Positions 52,853 through 62,682 of a stretch of DNA of 64,000 nt are shown piece by piece; within the stretch, counting starts at the first letter, position 1; every line of letters begins with the position of its first letter. The DNA is from Macrocystis pyrifera (taxonomy: Eukaryota > Sar > Phaeophyceae > Laminariales > Laminariaceae). Location of the stretch: NCBI GenBank assembly GCA_031763025.1, contig JASSKH010000016.1, positions 5,208,001 to 5,272,000 on the forward strand, given 5' to 3'. Under the pieces are notes generated by a model. The model was not told the DNA's origin and made no database searches. It saw nothing but the letters and a program-made list of their open reading frames with translations. A program made the translations under genes and the position numbers.

Positions 52853-53930
52853 GCCGCGAGTGAGCAGTTCGATGGTTGATGCTGTAAAAACACGAATACT
52901 TGTACAAGTAGTACTCTTGTCACGGGGAACGAAGAGGATGAGCCCTGGGTGGATGAAACCGGTTAGGCACCCAAGTGCGGCACTTAAGATAGCAACACTG
53001 CCTCGGAGGAATAACCCAAGTCGATTTCCACAACATCGGAGGGTGAAAACATGAAAAAGCGATGCATGTACGCCGTGGATAGAATTTTCTATGTAAGATC
53101 TCGACGAGATCTTCCCAACGCCGCCATTTTCGTTTTGGTTGGTCGCCCCTCAAGTTGCGGAGAAATTCGTCTCTGAAATTTGCCCCAGGGGGTGTTTTGT
53201 TTGGTCACCCGTGTGTTGCGTATTCGGTAACATGCAATCGAGTGTTGTCGATCATCGTGCTGCGATATCCGAGCGAGCAGCAGCTATGGATGGAACTAGA
53301 TAGCTGCCTACTGAAAGTTATAGCTGAAGCATTTCAGGTCAACATAGCACGGGCGAGAGCCATGCACGGAACGGGTGTCTATACCGTCGTAAGCGATCGT
53401 CAGCGGTCTCTCGTATATTTTATAAATTTTGAAATACGTCAGCTGTGAGTTCGACTGATTAAATAAATAGTTGATACTCAACTTTGCAAGCTGCGTAATA
53501 AGCCTCGTCTATATTTCATTTTTACCGAATTTTACAAGTATTGTGATAGACCCACACATGAATTTTACAGATAGATAGAGCGAAGCAGGCCAAAAATAGT
53601 ACGTACGGTACTGGTGGTCGTAGCAAACGCACTTTTTGGCAGTCGGTCCTGACAGGCCGCCGTTGTTGAGGGATTTGCATCATTGGCGTTCGCTCAGTCT
53701 TGATCGCGCGGATCTTTAGCGCAAGTTTTTTTTTGTCTCAAGAACTGGCCGAGCGTTCACGGTCACCACTTCGGAATCAATCGTCGTCCGCAGTTCAGAA
53801 TTATTATCGCTCGATTCGAAAGCGGCGCAGCCGCGTTTCTGGCCAGTTGTGGCCCGTTTTGGCCGGGGGTTGGGGTTAGTTAGGGTTATCGTCCTTTTAT
53901 ATACCAGGTAGGACTGTTATTATTTACGGG
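52853..53930. other. No gene seen; dispersed repeat at 53418-53541
   Basis: 53418-53541 pairs with 47907-48033 and has AAATAAATAG where the other has AAATAG. A frame at 53155-53448 is open but has no domain or splice support. Confidence 0.45.
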
Positions 53931-54033
53931 GGGGCATATTAAGTAGGACCTACGGTACACACTAAAACCTATATATTTTGATATTTTTACTAACAATATT
54001 TGGTCCTATTTACTATGTATGGTCCTCCGTAAC
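53931..54033. mobile_element. MITE family 1, copy g
   Basis: Left TATTTACGGGGGGGCATATT, right CTATTTACTATGTATGGTCC, with a 4-bp TATG duplication in the right arm. Confidence 0.82.
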
Positions 54034-54040
54034 AGTACTA

Positions 54041-54122
54041 CTGCAGTCAGTCTCGTTATGGAGACAACCTAGTCAGAATTTGGCTGGTTTTGTCCCGAAC
54101 ACGGGACTGCAACACTAAAGAT
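54041..54122. mobile_element. MITE family 2, copy g
   Basis: ACTGCAGTCAGTCTCGTTAT at the left and GAACACGGGACTGCAACACT at the right. It adjoins MITE family 1 copy g. Confidence 0.72.
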
Positions 54123-54489
54123 GTTGATATAGGGGTTTGGCTGGGTATACGCCTGTCTGTACGTACGTAGACGCGTACACCGTCCTTTTCTATCGCACCC
54201 GTCGACATCCAGCACGCTATTCGTACGTGTGTTGCCTGTACCTTACGTAGTGCCGGTAAATAATTGCATTTCGCAAAAAAAAAAAAAAAAAACGAAAAAA
54301 ACGAAAAAAAATACCTGTACAGCAGTCAGTGGGGGTGGTACAATCTGATCGCGCTGATCTTTTAGCGGAAGTTTTCTTGTGTCGTAATAATAGTTGACTA
54401 ATAGTGGAGCGTGGTCCGCGCTTCGACATCGTGGTCCGCAGTTTTTTTTTTTTTTTCGTTTTTGATCGATGCGAAAGTGGCGCAGCAGT

Positions 54490-54597
54490 TATTACGCAGG
54501 ACCATAGTAAATAGGGCCAAATATTGTTGGTAAAAACAGGTAAATATGTAAGTTTTTATGTGTACCTAAGGTCCTATTAACTATGGACCCCTGTAAT
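54490..54597. mobile_element. MITE family 1, copy h
   Basis: TATTACGCAGGACCATAGTA at the left and TCCTATTAACTATGGACCCC at the right; the two tips are of different variants. Confidence 0.87.
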
Positions 54598-54707
54598 GGT
54601 TGCGTTCCTGGCAGAACACACTTGAAACACCCGGCGACAACTCAACTTAGCCAGCGGCGTGCAACAAATTTCCGGGAATCTAAAACTTGGCGGTACAGCA
54701 GTTAGTC

Positions 54708-54804
54708 TTCACCCTTTTAGGACCGCAGTCCCGTTTTGGGGACAAACTACTTGGAATATGACTGGTTTGTCCCCCAAAACGGAACTCCAGTGCTAAAGGG
54801 GTCA
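54708..54804. mobile_element. MITE family 2, copy h
   Basis: Left ACCCTTTTAGGACCGCAGTC, right CCAAAACGGAACTCCAGTGC then TAAAGGGGT. One of the best-preserved copies. Confidence 0.82.
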
Positions 54805-56014
54805 AGAGTAGGAAGAAAAAGTGTGTTTTCTGGTCGGTTGGGAGGCCAGTTCTCGAACGTGATAAAATACGAGAGAAATTTCCTCGGTGGCGAGGTGAAC
54901 GGTACTGGTCCGCTATGTGGACATTATATTTAATAGCATAAATTAAAAGGAGAAGGATGGTGTGGCGCCGGGGTCTATCAATAGTGTGATAAAATACGCA
55001 GCAGCAGCCCTACAACGCAAAACGCACACGCGACAGGCGGTGTTTTGGGCCATGAGAAACCACAAACATGTGCAAGAAAAAATCGCGCCTGAATGGCGGG
55101 CGCGCGGAGTCCACATTCCGGGCGTATGCATTAACATGCACATGCTTCGATCTTTTTCGTGATCATACTATTAAATATATGCTGGTGCCCAAAGTATAAT
55201 TCCTCACACAATCTCACCACGCGGGCAGACGGGGCGCACCAGCAGCGTATTACAGGTGCATGTTGCTGGGAGCCCACGCTACTCAAAGACGGTTGGTTGC
55301 TGAAACCAAGCTCGTCGGGTTTTTTTTTGGTGACTGCTGTTTCGTGGTGCCAAAGGGATTGACGCAACGGTAGTCGTATCACTGTACTATACTAATGCTA
55401 ATCTGCATACTATTAATATTACCTTGTACTGGCATAACGCACCTGATAGCAGTCGCGTGCTACAAGCAGTTCATAAAAATAGCTGGTGACGACGGCACCG
55501 CGCACGGAAGCGGCCTTCACTGCTACGGCCGCCGCCACACGGTTGGCCCACTTTCCAGACGACGGCAGGAGCAGAAGCTTACCGCCTAATTCGAGAAAAT
55601 GGTTGGCACAGACTGCTCTGCACCAGGTACGAGACGCAAGGGGCTATATTTGCAGCCAGTGTTTGATTGGCTCTGATTGCCTTAGGATCACGGTTAGAGA
55701 GCTATTAAATAGCGTTGTTTCTCATTCTCGGACACAAGTAGCGACCCTTGACCATTTTCTCTAGTAAGTGGTAAGCTCTCCTCGACGACCAGGCAGGGCG
55801 TGGCCGTAATGGTTGGTGAAGAGCCGGCGTTGGGCGGTTGGGGCGTGGGGACGGAGGGACCGACGCAAACTGGTGGGCGATGGGGTCAGAAAGGAACGAA
55901 GAGCCCACGACCCGACTACGAGGACAGCGCTAATTCGATTTTAAAAAAATGGTTTGAAACGCACTATGTACAAGACGAATAGAGCTACAGCAGTCAGAAG
56001 TATGAAGTAATATG
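54805..56014. other. No gene recognised; dispersed repeat at 55660-55775
   Basis: 55660-55775 is a member of the repeat family seen at 28270 and 29441. A short plus frame at 54962-55162 (with TRQAVFWAMRNHKHVQEKIA) is somewhat protein-like but unsupported by start, splice or homology. Confidence 0.4.
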
Positions 56015-56121
56015 TATTACGGGGGTCCATAGTTAACGGGACCAAATTTTGTTAGTAAAAATAGTTAAATATAGGTTTTTATGCATACCATAGGTCCTAT
56101 TAACTATGGACCCCCGTAATA
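56015..56121. mobile_element. MITE family 1, copy i
   Basis: TATTACGGGGGTCCATAGTT at the left and AACTATGGACCCCCGTAATA at the right. Both tips are of the GTCC/AGTTAA variant and almost perfectly inverted. Confidence 0.92.
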
Positions 56122-56580
56122 GTAGTTATCCATGAACGTTCGCGATTGCTACTGCTGCTGTGTCCCATCCCTCCGCGCAACATGCCTCTCTTGACCGGCG
56201 TCTCGCCCCAGACGGGTTCTTGTACATGCATGCGCACTCCCATCTGCCAGTTAGAGCTGCAAGCAGTAGCAGTAGCACTTCAATCTATCGTGTTGGCACT
56301 CTTGTATAATACATCATACGTACCTTGTACTCGTACCTGCTACCAGTACGATTTTCGTCCCGCGTTTGCGAAATTAATTACTTACACCCCCCCCCCCCCC
56401 CCCCCCGCCGCTCTGAAATCTAAACAAATGTTTACCAACGCAACCCCATTACAGCCAACCAACCCTATTTGATTATTGCTGTCCTTACACATACATCCAC
56501 GATCAGACCCAAGGGGCAACTATTTTTACCCTAGTTATGTGCGTAAAGTTAAATGGTTACCTGGTATAACAGCAGTAGGT
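56122..56580. other. No gene seen; C run at 56388-56406
   Basis: Short frames only. A TACCTGGTA motif stands near 56560. Confidence 0.4.
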
Positions 56581-56582
56581 TT

Positions 56583-56646
56583 GGGACGGACACTGGTTGT
56601 GCTGGATGCCGACGGGTAGAAAGAACGGTTTAATGTGAAGAACACA
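56583..56646 (+). repeat. LINE 3' end (plus)
   Basis: GGACGGACACTGGTTGTGCT to TTTAATGTGAAGAACACAAA. Only about 60 bases are present. Confidence 0.85.
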
Positions 56647-56708
56647 AACTACCGCGCTGCACCTTGGGTATTAATATTAAAAGTGGGTGCCTCGGAAGCT
56701 GGCACGGC

Positions 56709-56818
56709 TATTACGGGGGACCATAGTAAGTGGGACCAAATATTGTTGGTAAAAATAGGAAAAATATATAGTTTTTTGTGTGCACCGTAGGTTCTATTTA
56801 CTATGGTCCCCCGTAATA
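56709..56818. mobile_element. MITE family 1, copy j
   Basis: TATTACGGGGGACCATAGTA at the left and TACTATGGTCCCCCGTAATA at the right: a near-perfect inverted pair of the GACC/AGTAAA variant. Confidence 0.93.
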
Positions 56819-56998
56819 GAAGATCGCTCTAAATGCCTGTGTACCGCATACTGCTGATCTACCTGGTACCTCGTACGAGTGCGAACATACGTGGTACAGC
56901 ATTAACTCTAAAAATCTACACACACACGCGGTAGAGCGCGCTATGTATCGAATAATTAAACCAGGTTTGCAAAGATGAGTTCTTATTATTTTAATCAT

Positions 56999-57110
56999 AT
57001 TTACGCGAGGCCATAGTAAACAGGACCAAATATTGTTAGTAAAAATAGGGACGTAATATAGTTTTTTGGGTGTACCGTAGGTCCTGTTTACTATGGTCCC
57101 CCCCGTCGTA
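56999..57110. mobile_element. MITE family 1, copy k
   Basis: TATTTACGCGAGGCCATAGT at the left and TTTACTATGGTCCCCCCCGT at the right. Confidence 0.88.
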
Positions 57111-57734
57111 GTAAATAATTTTCGATCTCGCAGCAGCTAAGGTCGGTTTCATTTCTTTTTATTTTTCTTTTTCTTTGTATTAATACGAAGTATTAATAGT
57201 GTACACTATGTTGCAAGCACCGCGCATGTTCTCGGAAATGTATATATTTCATATCAGCGTTTCAGCCCCTGTGGACTTGAGACCAAAGGGTCACCGACTA
57301 AAACAAATAACGAAATAATCGCGGTCGGTCCTCACCAAGTCACGAAGTGGCTGTTTCGTGCCAGTACGACTATTATTTTATTTTTCCCTGAGGTATACAT
57401 CACATTCTTGAACTTCAGAGTTGTTGAAGGGCTACTACTTGTTGTACTGACATTGATTGGAGGACCACTACTTGTACTGCTGCTGCTGCTGCTGCTACTG
57501 CTGTAGATTTTCTGGCTACTACTTGTACTGCTGCGTTGGATTTATTTGGCTATGAGCTTTGTTATTATTAATAGTAAATAACATGTAATATGTAAAGTGT
57601 GGGAACAACAGCAACACTAGTAGTAACAACCATCGTCGTATATGCGGACAATATTGACAGCAGGATGTCAATAATGTGTCAATGTTGTCAAATGTGTTCT
57701 ATTAATATGAATATTATGTTTGTTCTTTGGAAGC
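57111..57734. other. No gene seen; CTG microsatellite
   Basis: (CTG)n interrupted by CTA at 57477-57505. No coding signal recognised. Confidence 0.4.
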
Positions 57735-58977
57735 CACTGCGTATCATATGTGTATCATGCATACGTCCACGACTGCTGTCTGTGCGTTATTTGCATGAAA
57801 CCGCTCTTTTTACCCGTCGACATTCAGCACAACCAGTGGCCGTGCCGATTCTTCAATCCTATTACATCGAGAGATACAAGCTTCGTGGTCACTAAACTAC
57901 GCCACGGAGATACTACGTTGGTATATATAGTAAGCAGAGTAGATAATGCAATGCCATGTCATCATGCTGGATACGACAAGCACGGCACACGCAGAGTATG
58001 AGAAAGAGAAAACGAAAGGAACCCGAAATTAAAAAAAAACGACTTGCTTGTAGCAAAAGGGAAAGAAAAAAAAATTGCCGTGCCCCCCCCGCAGGGGATG
58101 TGGTAGACGATACAGAACGAGAAGAATTACCACTATATCATACGTACATGTACACAGAGTAAGCCTAAGGACCAAGGGAAATAACAGGCAGACCGAAGTG
58201 CAAGCAAAAAAAAAAACGGAACAAAAAAACACCCTTCAGGTAGCCTCAGCAGTTTGTGGTACGAGTAGCATAGCCAGGCTCGACCTACTGGTCGGTCTGT
58301 TACCTTGCTGCCCTCTCTCTGCCGTCTCCGTCCTACTTTCGTCAACTATGCCCCACCTCCGAAAGGATGCATCAGACAGTACGAAACGAGCAAATCAGGC
58401 TCGTCATCCATCCACGCCACGAGACTCTGTCGGGAAGAAAGATAAAAAGTAGCAATAAGAAAATCACGCAGGATTAAAAAGAAAAGGAGAAAGAAAAAGA
58501 AAACAAAGGAAGATCACGTTCGAACCAGCTGCGACAGTTGGCGGCACGAGTAGCATAGAGATATTCTACTTGAAACTATAGTCGACCTGGTACCTTGCTA
58601 CCCTTTCTGCCGGCTACTTCCTACTGTCGTCCACCGCCATTTCCCGTCTACTCCTGTTGCCCCCTCTCCCCCCATTCCCTTGGTCGGGTTTCCTTCCACT
58701 CCTCCTGTTGCCTCCCCCTCCCCCCATTCCCTTGGACACCACCCACGGCGGATGCGCGACGCTGCCTACTAACCTGTGCCTCATCCTCGTGCCACCTACC
58801 ATGAATCGTTCGGCTGCTTCAAGGGTCCTCCGGTACCACTTCCCCGCCTTTTTTGCTGCAGTGTACCACAGCGCGGTCTCAACTCCAAACACCAAGGGGG
58901 CAAGTTCCGTTGACCCTTCGGTGGCTCGGAACTCCCGAAGGCCTTCGACTATGCATGTATGCCAAGTCTCGAACTGT

Positions 58978-59492
58978 TGTTATGAGGCTTAGATTGGGTA
59001 GGCGATTGGTTAACATTTTACCTTTAGCCCAACGGACTAAGACCTTAACAAATGGCGTCGTCGGCAGGACATGGGTCGTTGGTCGTGAGTTCGAATCTCA
59101 CGTCCACCATGAAATCGCTTTGTAAAGAAAAGTGAATTTCCTCATGCCAAGAATCTGAAAAAATACTTCTGGGTTCCCAGAAATTGGAATCGCGTGTTGG
59201 TGTCACGCGTCTATAACAAATGGCGACGACGGCAGCACATGGGTCGTTGGTCGTGAGTTCGAATCTCACGTCCACCATGAAATCCCTTTTTAAAGAAAAA
59301 AAAGTGAATTTCCTCATGTCAAGAACCTGAAAAAATACTTCGGGATCCCCAGAAATTGGAACCGCGTGTTGGTGTCACGCGTCGACCCTTATATCCGGTC
59401 CGTTCCAGGGGGGGGGGAGTGTTTTGAGGCTTAGATTGGGTAGGCGATTGGTTAACCTTTTACCTTTAGCACAACGGACTAAGACCTTAACA
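58978..59492 (+). mobile_element. TRIM-like 515-bp element with 73-bp LTRs and 4-bp TSD
   Basis: Direct terminal repeats of 73 bp (58978-59050 and 59420-59492; three differences by eye) begin TGTTNTGAGGCTTAG and end CCTTAACA. The element is flanked by CTGT at 58974-58977 and 59493-59496. Behind the left repeat stands AATGGCGTCGTCGGCAGGAC, a TGG-starting primer-site-like stretch. There is no coding capacity. TG...CA ends, 4-bp duplication and the shared internal start link it to the larger gypsy LTR family here. It sits inside LINE copy 3, so it is younger than that LINE. Confidence 0.85.
59051..59419 (+). repeat. TRIM interior: duplicated tRNA-3'-half-like unit
   Basis: A unit of about 165 bp stands twice (from 59051 and from about 59217). 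Each holds GTGAGTTCGAATCTCAC followed by GTCCACCA, i.e. a 5-bp T-stem, a 7-base TTCGAAT loop, seven acceptor-length bases and a CCA-like end. No matching 5' half pairs with it, so it is a tRNA-like remnant and not a gene. An A-box-like TAGCCCAACGG lies in the left terminal repeat 64 bases before the B-box-like GTTCGAATC. Confidence 0.65.
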
Positions 59493-60641
59493 CTGTCCGC
59501 CAGCTCTCGGGTTCTCCCCGCCAGCCATCGTCCCGAACATTTCCCGACTGGGTATTCGCTCCTTGCTTTGTCGTGCCACGGCCCCCGCAAAATGAGCCGC
59601 CGTATACGGATGGTCGTTTCGATGCTCTCGCAACGTGTCATGCTTGAGGGCCTTCGCGTACGAGAGGATGGCGTGGTATGTACGAAGTCGGTGCTGGAAG
59701 CCAATGACTCGCAAGAGTAGTTGGTGGTGAGCCGTTCGAAGCTTGGCGAAGTGTTCCGCTCTGAGGGTCCACGTCACACACCCATATAGCAGCGTCTCAA
59801 TCACCTCGGCCTTCAGCATTCGGACGTTCAGGCTATACGGGGCGGTCGTCCTATCATGCAACTCCAGGCCGAAGCGTTTGAGGCATGCTCGCATGAGACG
59901 GATCCGTCGGTCGATTTCGAGCGAGAGGTCCGCTTTTTCGTGGATAATCCCGCCTAGGTATAAGAACTGGGCCGTCTGTTTATGTACCTGGCCTGCTGCT
60001 TCGATGACGAGCGGTGGGGCGAGGGTTGTCTGGGTTGGTGTTCGCAGAAGCATTGTCTCTGTCTTCTTTTCCGACACCGTGAGGCCTGCTGCTTCGAAGA
60101 CAGTCACGACTTTCATCATTTTTGCGAGTCCTTCAGACGGCTTCGAGACATTTCCTGCGTCATCGGCGCACAACATGCCCCCTACAGCCCTTCGCGCGAA
60201 TGCCAACAGCTCCTTATCTTCTGCTCCGACTACTCCGGCATCAATGAATTGAACGAAATCCCTTACGATGACTTCGTCTTTGGTGAAGCGTACCATTACG
60301 ATGCGTAACGCAGCAGCGAAGAACACGTCGGACAGTAACGGTGATAGCACGCAGCCTTGCCGCAGTCCCTGCGTTACATTAAACCATTCCGAGTGCTCGC
60401 CGTAATCCGTAAGCACGCGAGCCCGCATGCCTTCGTGCAAATTGCGGATAATTGTAAGCATCTTGGTTGGTACGCCAGAGCATGTGAGTACCTCCCACAG
60501 CAGCTCTCGGTCGACAGAGTCGTACCTGGTGCGCTTTTTACCGATCGATGAAGCACACGTACAGGGGGATTTTCCTCTGTTGTCCGAGCTCTTGCAACCG
60601 AAAGCATGTCGTGCGCCGCACCGGAAAATAAACGAGCTCAT
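59487..60641 (-). pseudogene. LINE reverse transcriptase (copy 3), longest open copy
   Basis: 384 residues are open. Motifs in order are [60 protein letters not shown] (the active site, with Cys in place of the usual Tyr of YADD), [35 protein letters not shown] and [20 protein letters not shown]. The upstream frame shows an 8-base insertion reading CACCAGGT around 60523-60531 relative to copy 2. The continuation after the TRIM (58614-58895) includes ETALWYTAAKKAGKWYRRTL. Confidence 0.9.
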
Positions 60642-60664
60642 TGAAGCTATATATCGCCTATACG

Positions 60665-60872
60665 CAAGTCCGCCTCAAGAGCGGGTTCTTCTTATTAATT
60701 GTACGATGCAGCTCACCCTTCATGTGACTCCCCGAACACCTCACGTTTCGCTTCGCGCTTGGTGCGAGCAATGTCTGCCTGGTCAGTGAAAACCCGACGT
60801 GCTCCGTCCCGGCGTTGTAGGGATACGAGGGTCTATGGTCATACGACTACGGCCATGCGTAATGTAGAGTAC

Positions 60873-60875
<3 letters not shown>
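60665..60875 (+). repeat. Dispersed ~215-bp repeat, copy 3
   Basis: It runs from CCGCCTCAAGAGCGGGTTCT through CTTCGCTTCGCGCTTGGTGC and GACTACGGCCATGC to the C run at 60875. This is the most complete copy. Confidence 0.85.
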
Positions 60876-60922
<47 letters not shown>

Positions 60923-61020
60923 CGCGCCCCCGCGCGCGCTCCTCCTCTGGTCGGCCGTTGTTTATCCTCCTCTGCCCCCCCCCCCCCCCCCCCCGCGCGC
61001 GCGCCCCTCCTCTGGTCGGC
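60875..61020. repeat. Long C runs and a short tandem duplication
   Basis: A C run of over 40 bases (60875-60920) is followed by CGCGCG...CTCCTCTGGTCGGCC. A second C run (60977-60994) is followed by the same. Frames here encode only Pro or Gly runs. Confidence 0.85.
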
Positions 61021-61229
61021 CATTGTTGATGCTCCTCTACCCCTGCTGGGTGTCTGTGACTGCTGGTGTGACCTCTTTTGCGGACGATGATGAACAGAGC
61101 TACTACCGCTCAAGCCTGTGAGCCGTGCGCGAGCCGTGTTGACCAGACACACACGGGCCTCAAGCTTGGGAGCAGGCGAAGGAAGCGCTGGGGGAAGCGG
61201 TGGAGGGTTGAGGGGGGGCGTCAAGCTCG

Positions 61230-61355
61230 AGCGCCGGAGGGGCTCGTATGGTAAGGAGGGGAAGGAGGGGAAAGGGGAGGGAGGGAGGGAGGGAGGGGAG
61301 AGAGAGGGGAGGGGAGGGGAGCGGAGGGGAGGAGAGGGCAGGGGGGCGGCGCGTC
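61230..61355. repeat. GGAGG-rich purine tract
   Basis: Over 100 bases are almost purely purine on the plus strand (GGGAGG, GGGGA units), with potential to form G-quadruplex or triplex structures. Confidence 0.85.
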
Positions 61356-61749
61356 CTCATTTGTTTGCTTGTCGTGCGTACAGACGCTATGGCGTAAATA
61401 GAAGATGCGTTTTGGTAGAGCAGCAGTGCTTTTATTTCTGGCACATATTTACTGGCGTTATCTAGCAGGTGGCGGGGTGCTGCCTTATCTGACTCGGTTC
61501 ATCCCTACCGTGTCACTTGGTGTGATTTTACTCACTCCGTTTCTCGTGGTGTGTTTGTTCTCCTGTTGTTACACATGTTGTTCGTGTTCCTGTTTTTGCT
61601 ATTCTTTGTTATCTTGTCAGATGCTGTATGGAACCTTCCGGAGGTTAGCACCGCCATCGGCCGAGACCTGGTGGGGAAGGCGGAGAGGTGGAAGATCTTG
61701 GCTGGGTAAGGAGGACCAAAGATTCCACACGCGTCGAACAGATCGCGAC

Positions 61750-62345
61750 CTAGACCATCTAGATGATGTACAGTAGACCCTTTATCCCGTTGGGTCATCT
61801 GTAACATCTAGATCCTATTTTTGCATGTAGATCATCTAGAGATGATCTTGTTAGATCATCTAGATGATCTACAGTAGTTATAATCGCCTTCAGATCAATA
61901 GGATCCAATATTTGCCGCTAGATCATCTAGATAATCTAGACCCTATGTTTGCCGTTAGATGATCTAAATGATCTAGATCCGATGTTTGCCGTCAGATTAT
62001 GGAGATCCTATATTCGCTGTTAAATCATCTATTAGGTGATCTAGATCCTATTTTTGCGGAAATATCATGTAAATCATACCTTTGCCACTGGATCTAGCTC
62101 ATCTACTGCAGATCCTATATTTGCCGTTAGATCATCTAGATGATTTAGATACCTGTGTTTGCCGTCAGACCACGTAGGATCCTACGACTTGCCGCCAGAT
62201 AATGTACTGTAGATCCTCTGTTTGCCGTTGAACCATCCAGATGATCTACAGCAGATCCTATATTTGCCGTAACATCACGTAGATCCTACAGTTGCCGCCA
62301 GATCATCTAGATCATCTAGATCATCTAGATCCTATAGTTTCCGTT
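61750..62345. repeat. Degenerate GATC-palindrome array, ~45-bp units
   Basis: About a dozen units of the type TTTGCCGTTAGATCATCTAG / ATGATCTAGATCCTAT are arranged in one direction. Each holds the palindrome GATCATCTAGATGATC or a part of it. There is no coding sequence. Five units have TACAGTA, TACTGTA, TACAGCA or TACTGCA where the consensus has TA (61769, 61870, 62104, 62205, 62247). Confidence 0.8.
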
Positions 62346-62682
62346 TTTGTATGTTGTGCGAGGACCGTATCCTACGGATTGTACAGGTGATACAAAGACG
62401 ACGCATGCTACGGCAGAGGGGTACACCATTTTTTTTCTGGGGCTTGCCTCACTTCGAGGAGCTCGATACCATCAGCATGTAGATGCTGTTTTGGGAGGGA
62501 AAACAAAATGAGTGCTACCCGACGAAACAATCAAACCCCCGCTGGCCTTTTTTCAAGAATACATCCCAAAATATTTCCGACACGAGAGTGAAACTCCGAC
62601 GATTTGTTTTTGGGGCGGAGGATTTCCCCGTCATTCAGAAAACGTTTCAGCCAGTAAATGCTACCCCTTTATGCCCCTAGAA
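62346..62682. other. No gene recognised
   Basis: A short frame (62483-62680, with GEDFPVIQKTFQPVNATPLC-like translation) shows no domain or start/splice support. Confidence 0.35.

Larger units (their letters stand above)
57735..60640 (-). mobile_element. LINE copy 3, 5'-truncated (minus), holds a TRIM
   Basis: The 3' UTR spans 57735-58600 (inverted, with CCCCCCGCAGGGGATGTGGT near 58087 and the internal 90-bp duplication at about 58240-58330 and 58520-58620). The RT region spans 58600-60640. A 515-bp TRIM-like element (58978-59492) interrupts the RT C-terminal region. The 5' limit near 60640 is where homology to copy 1 ends. Confidence 0.9.

Noticed and set aside
59051..59108. Functional tRNA gene
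   Set aside because: The T-arm and CCA-like end look right, but there is no 5' acceptor partner, D-arm or anticodon arm that folds with it.
59045..59317. Repeat-containing minus-strand frame (RDFMVDVRFELTTNDPC twice)
   Set aside because: It reflects the duplicated tRNA-like unit of the TRIM-like element, read on the antisense strand.
60699..61224. Pro- and Gly-rich open frames on both strands
   Set aside because: They translate the C runs at 60875-60994; homopolymers are open in several frames by nature.
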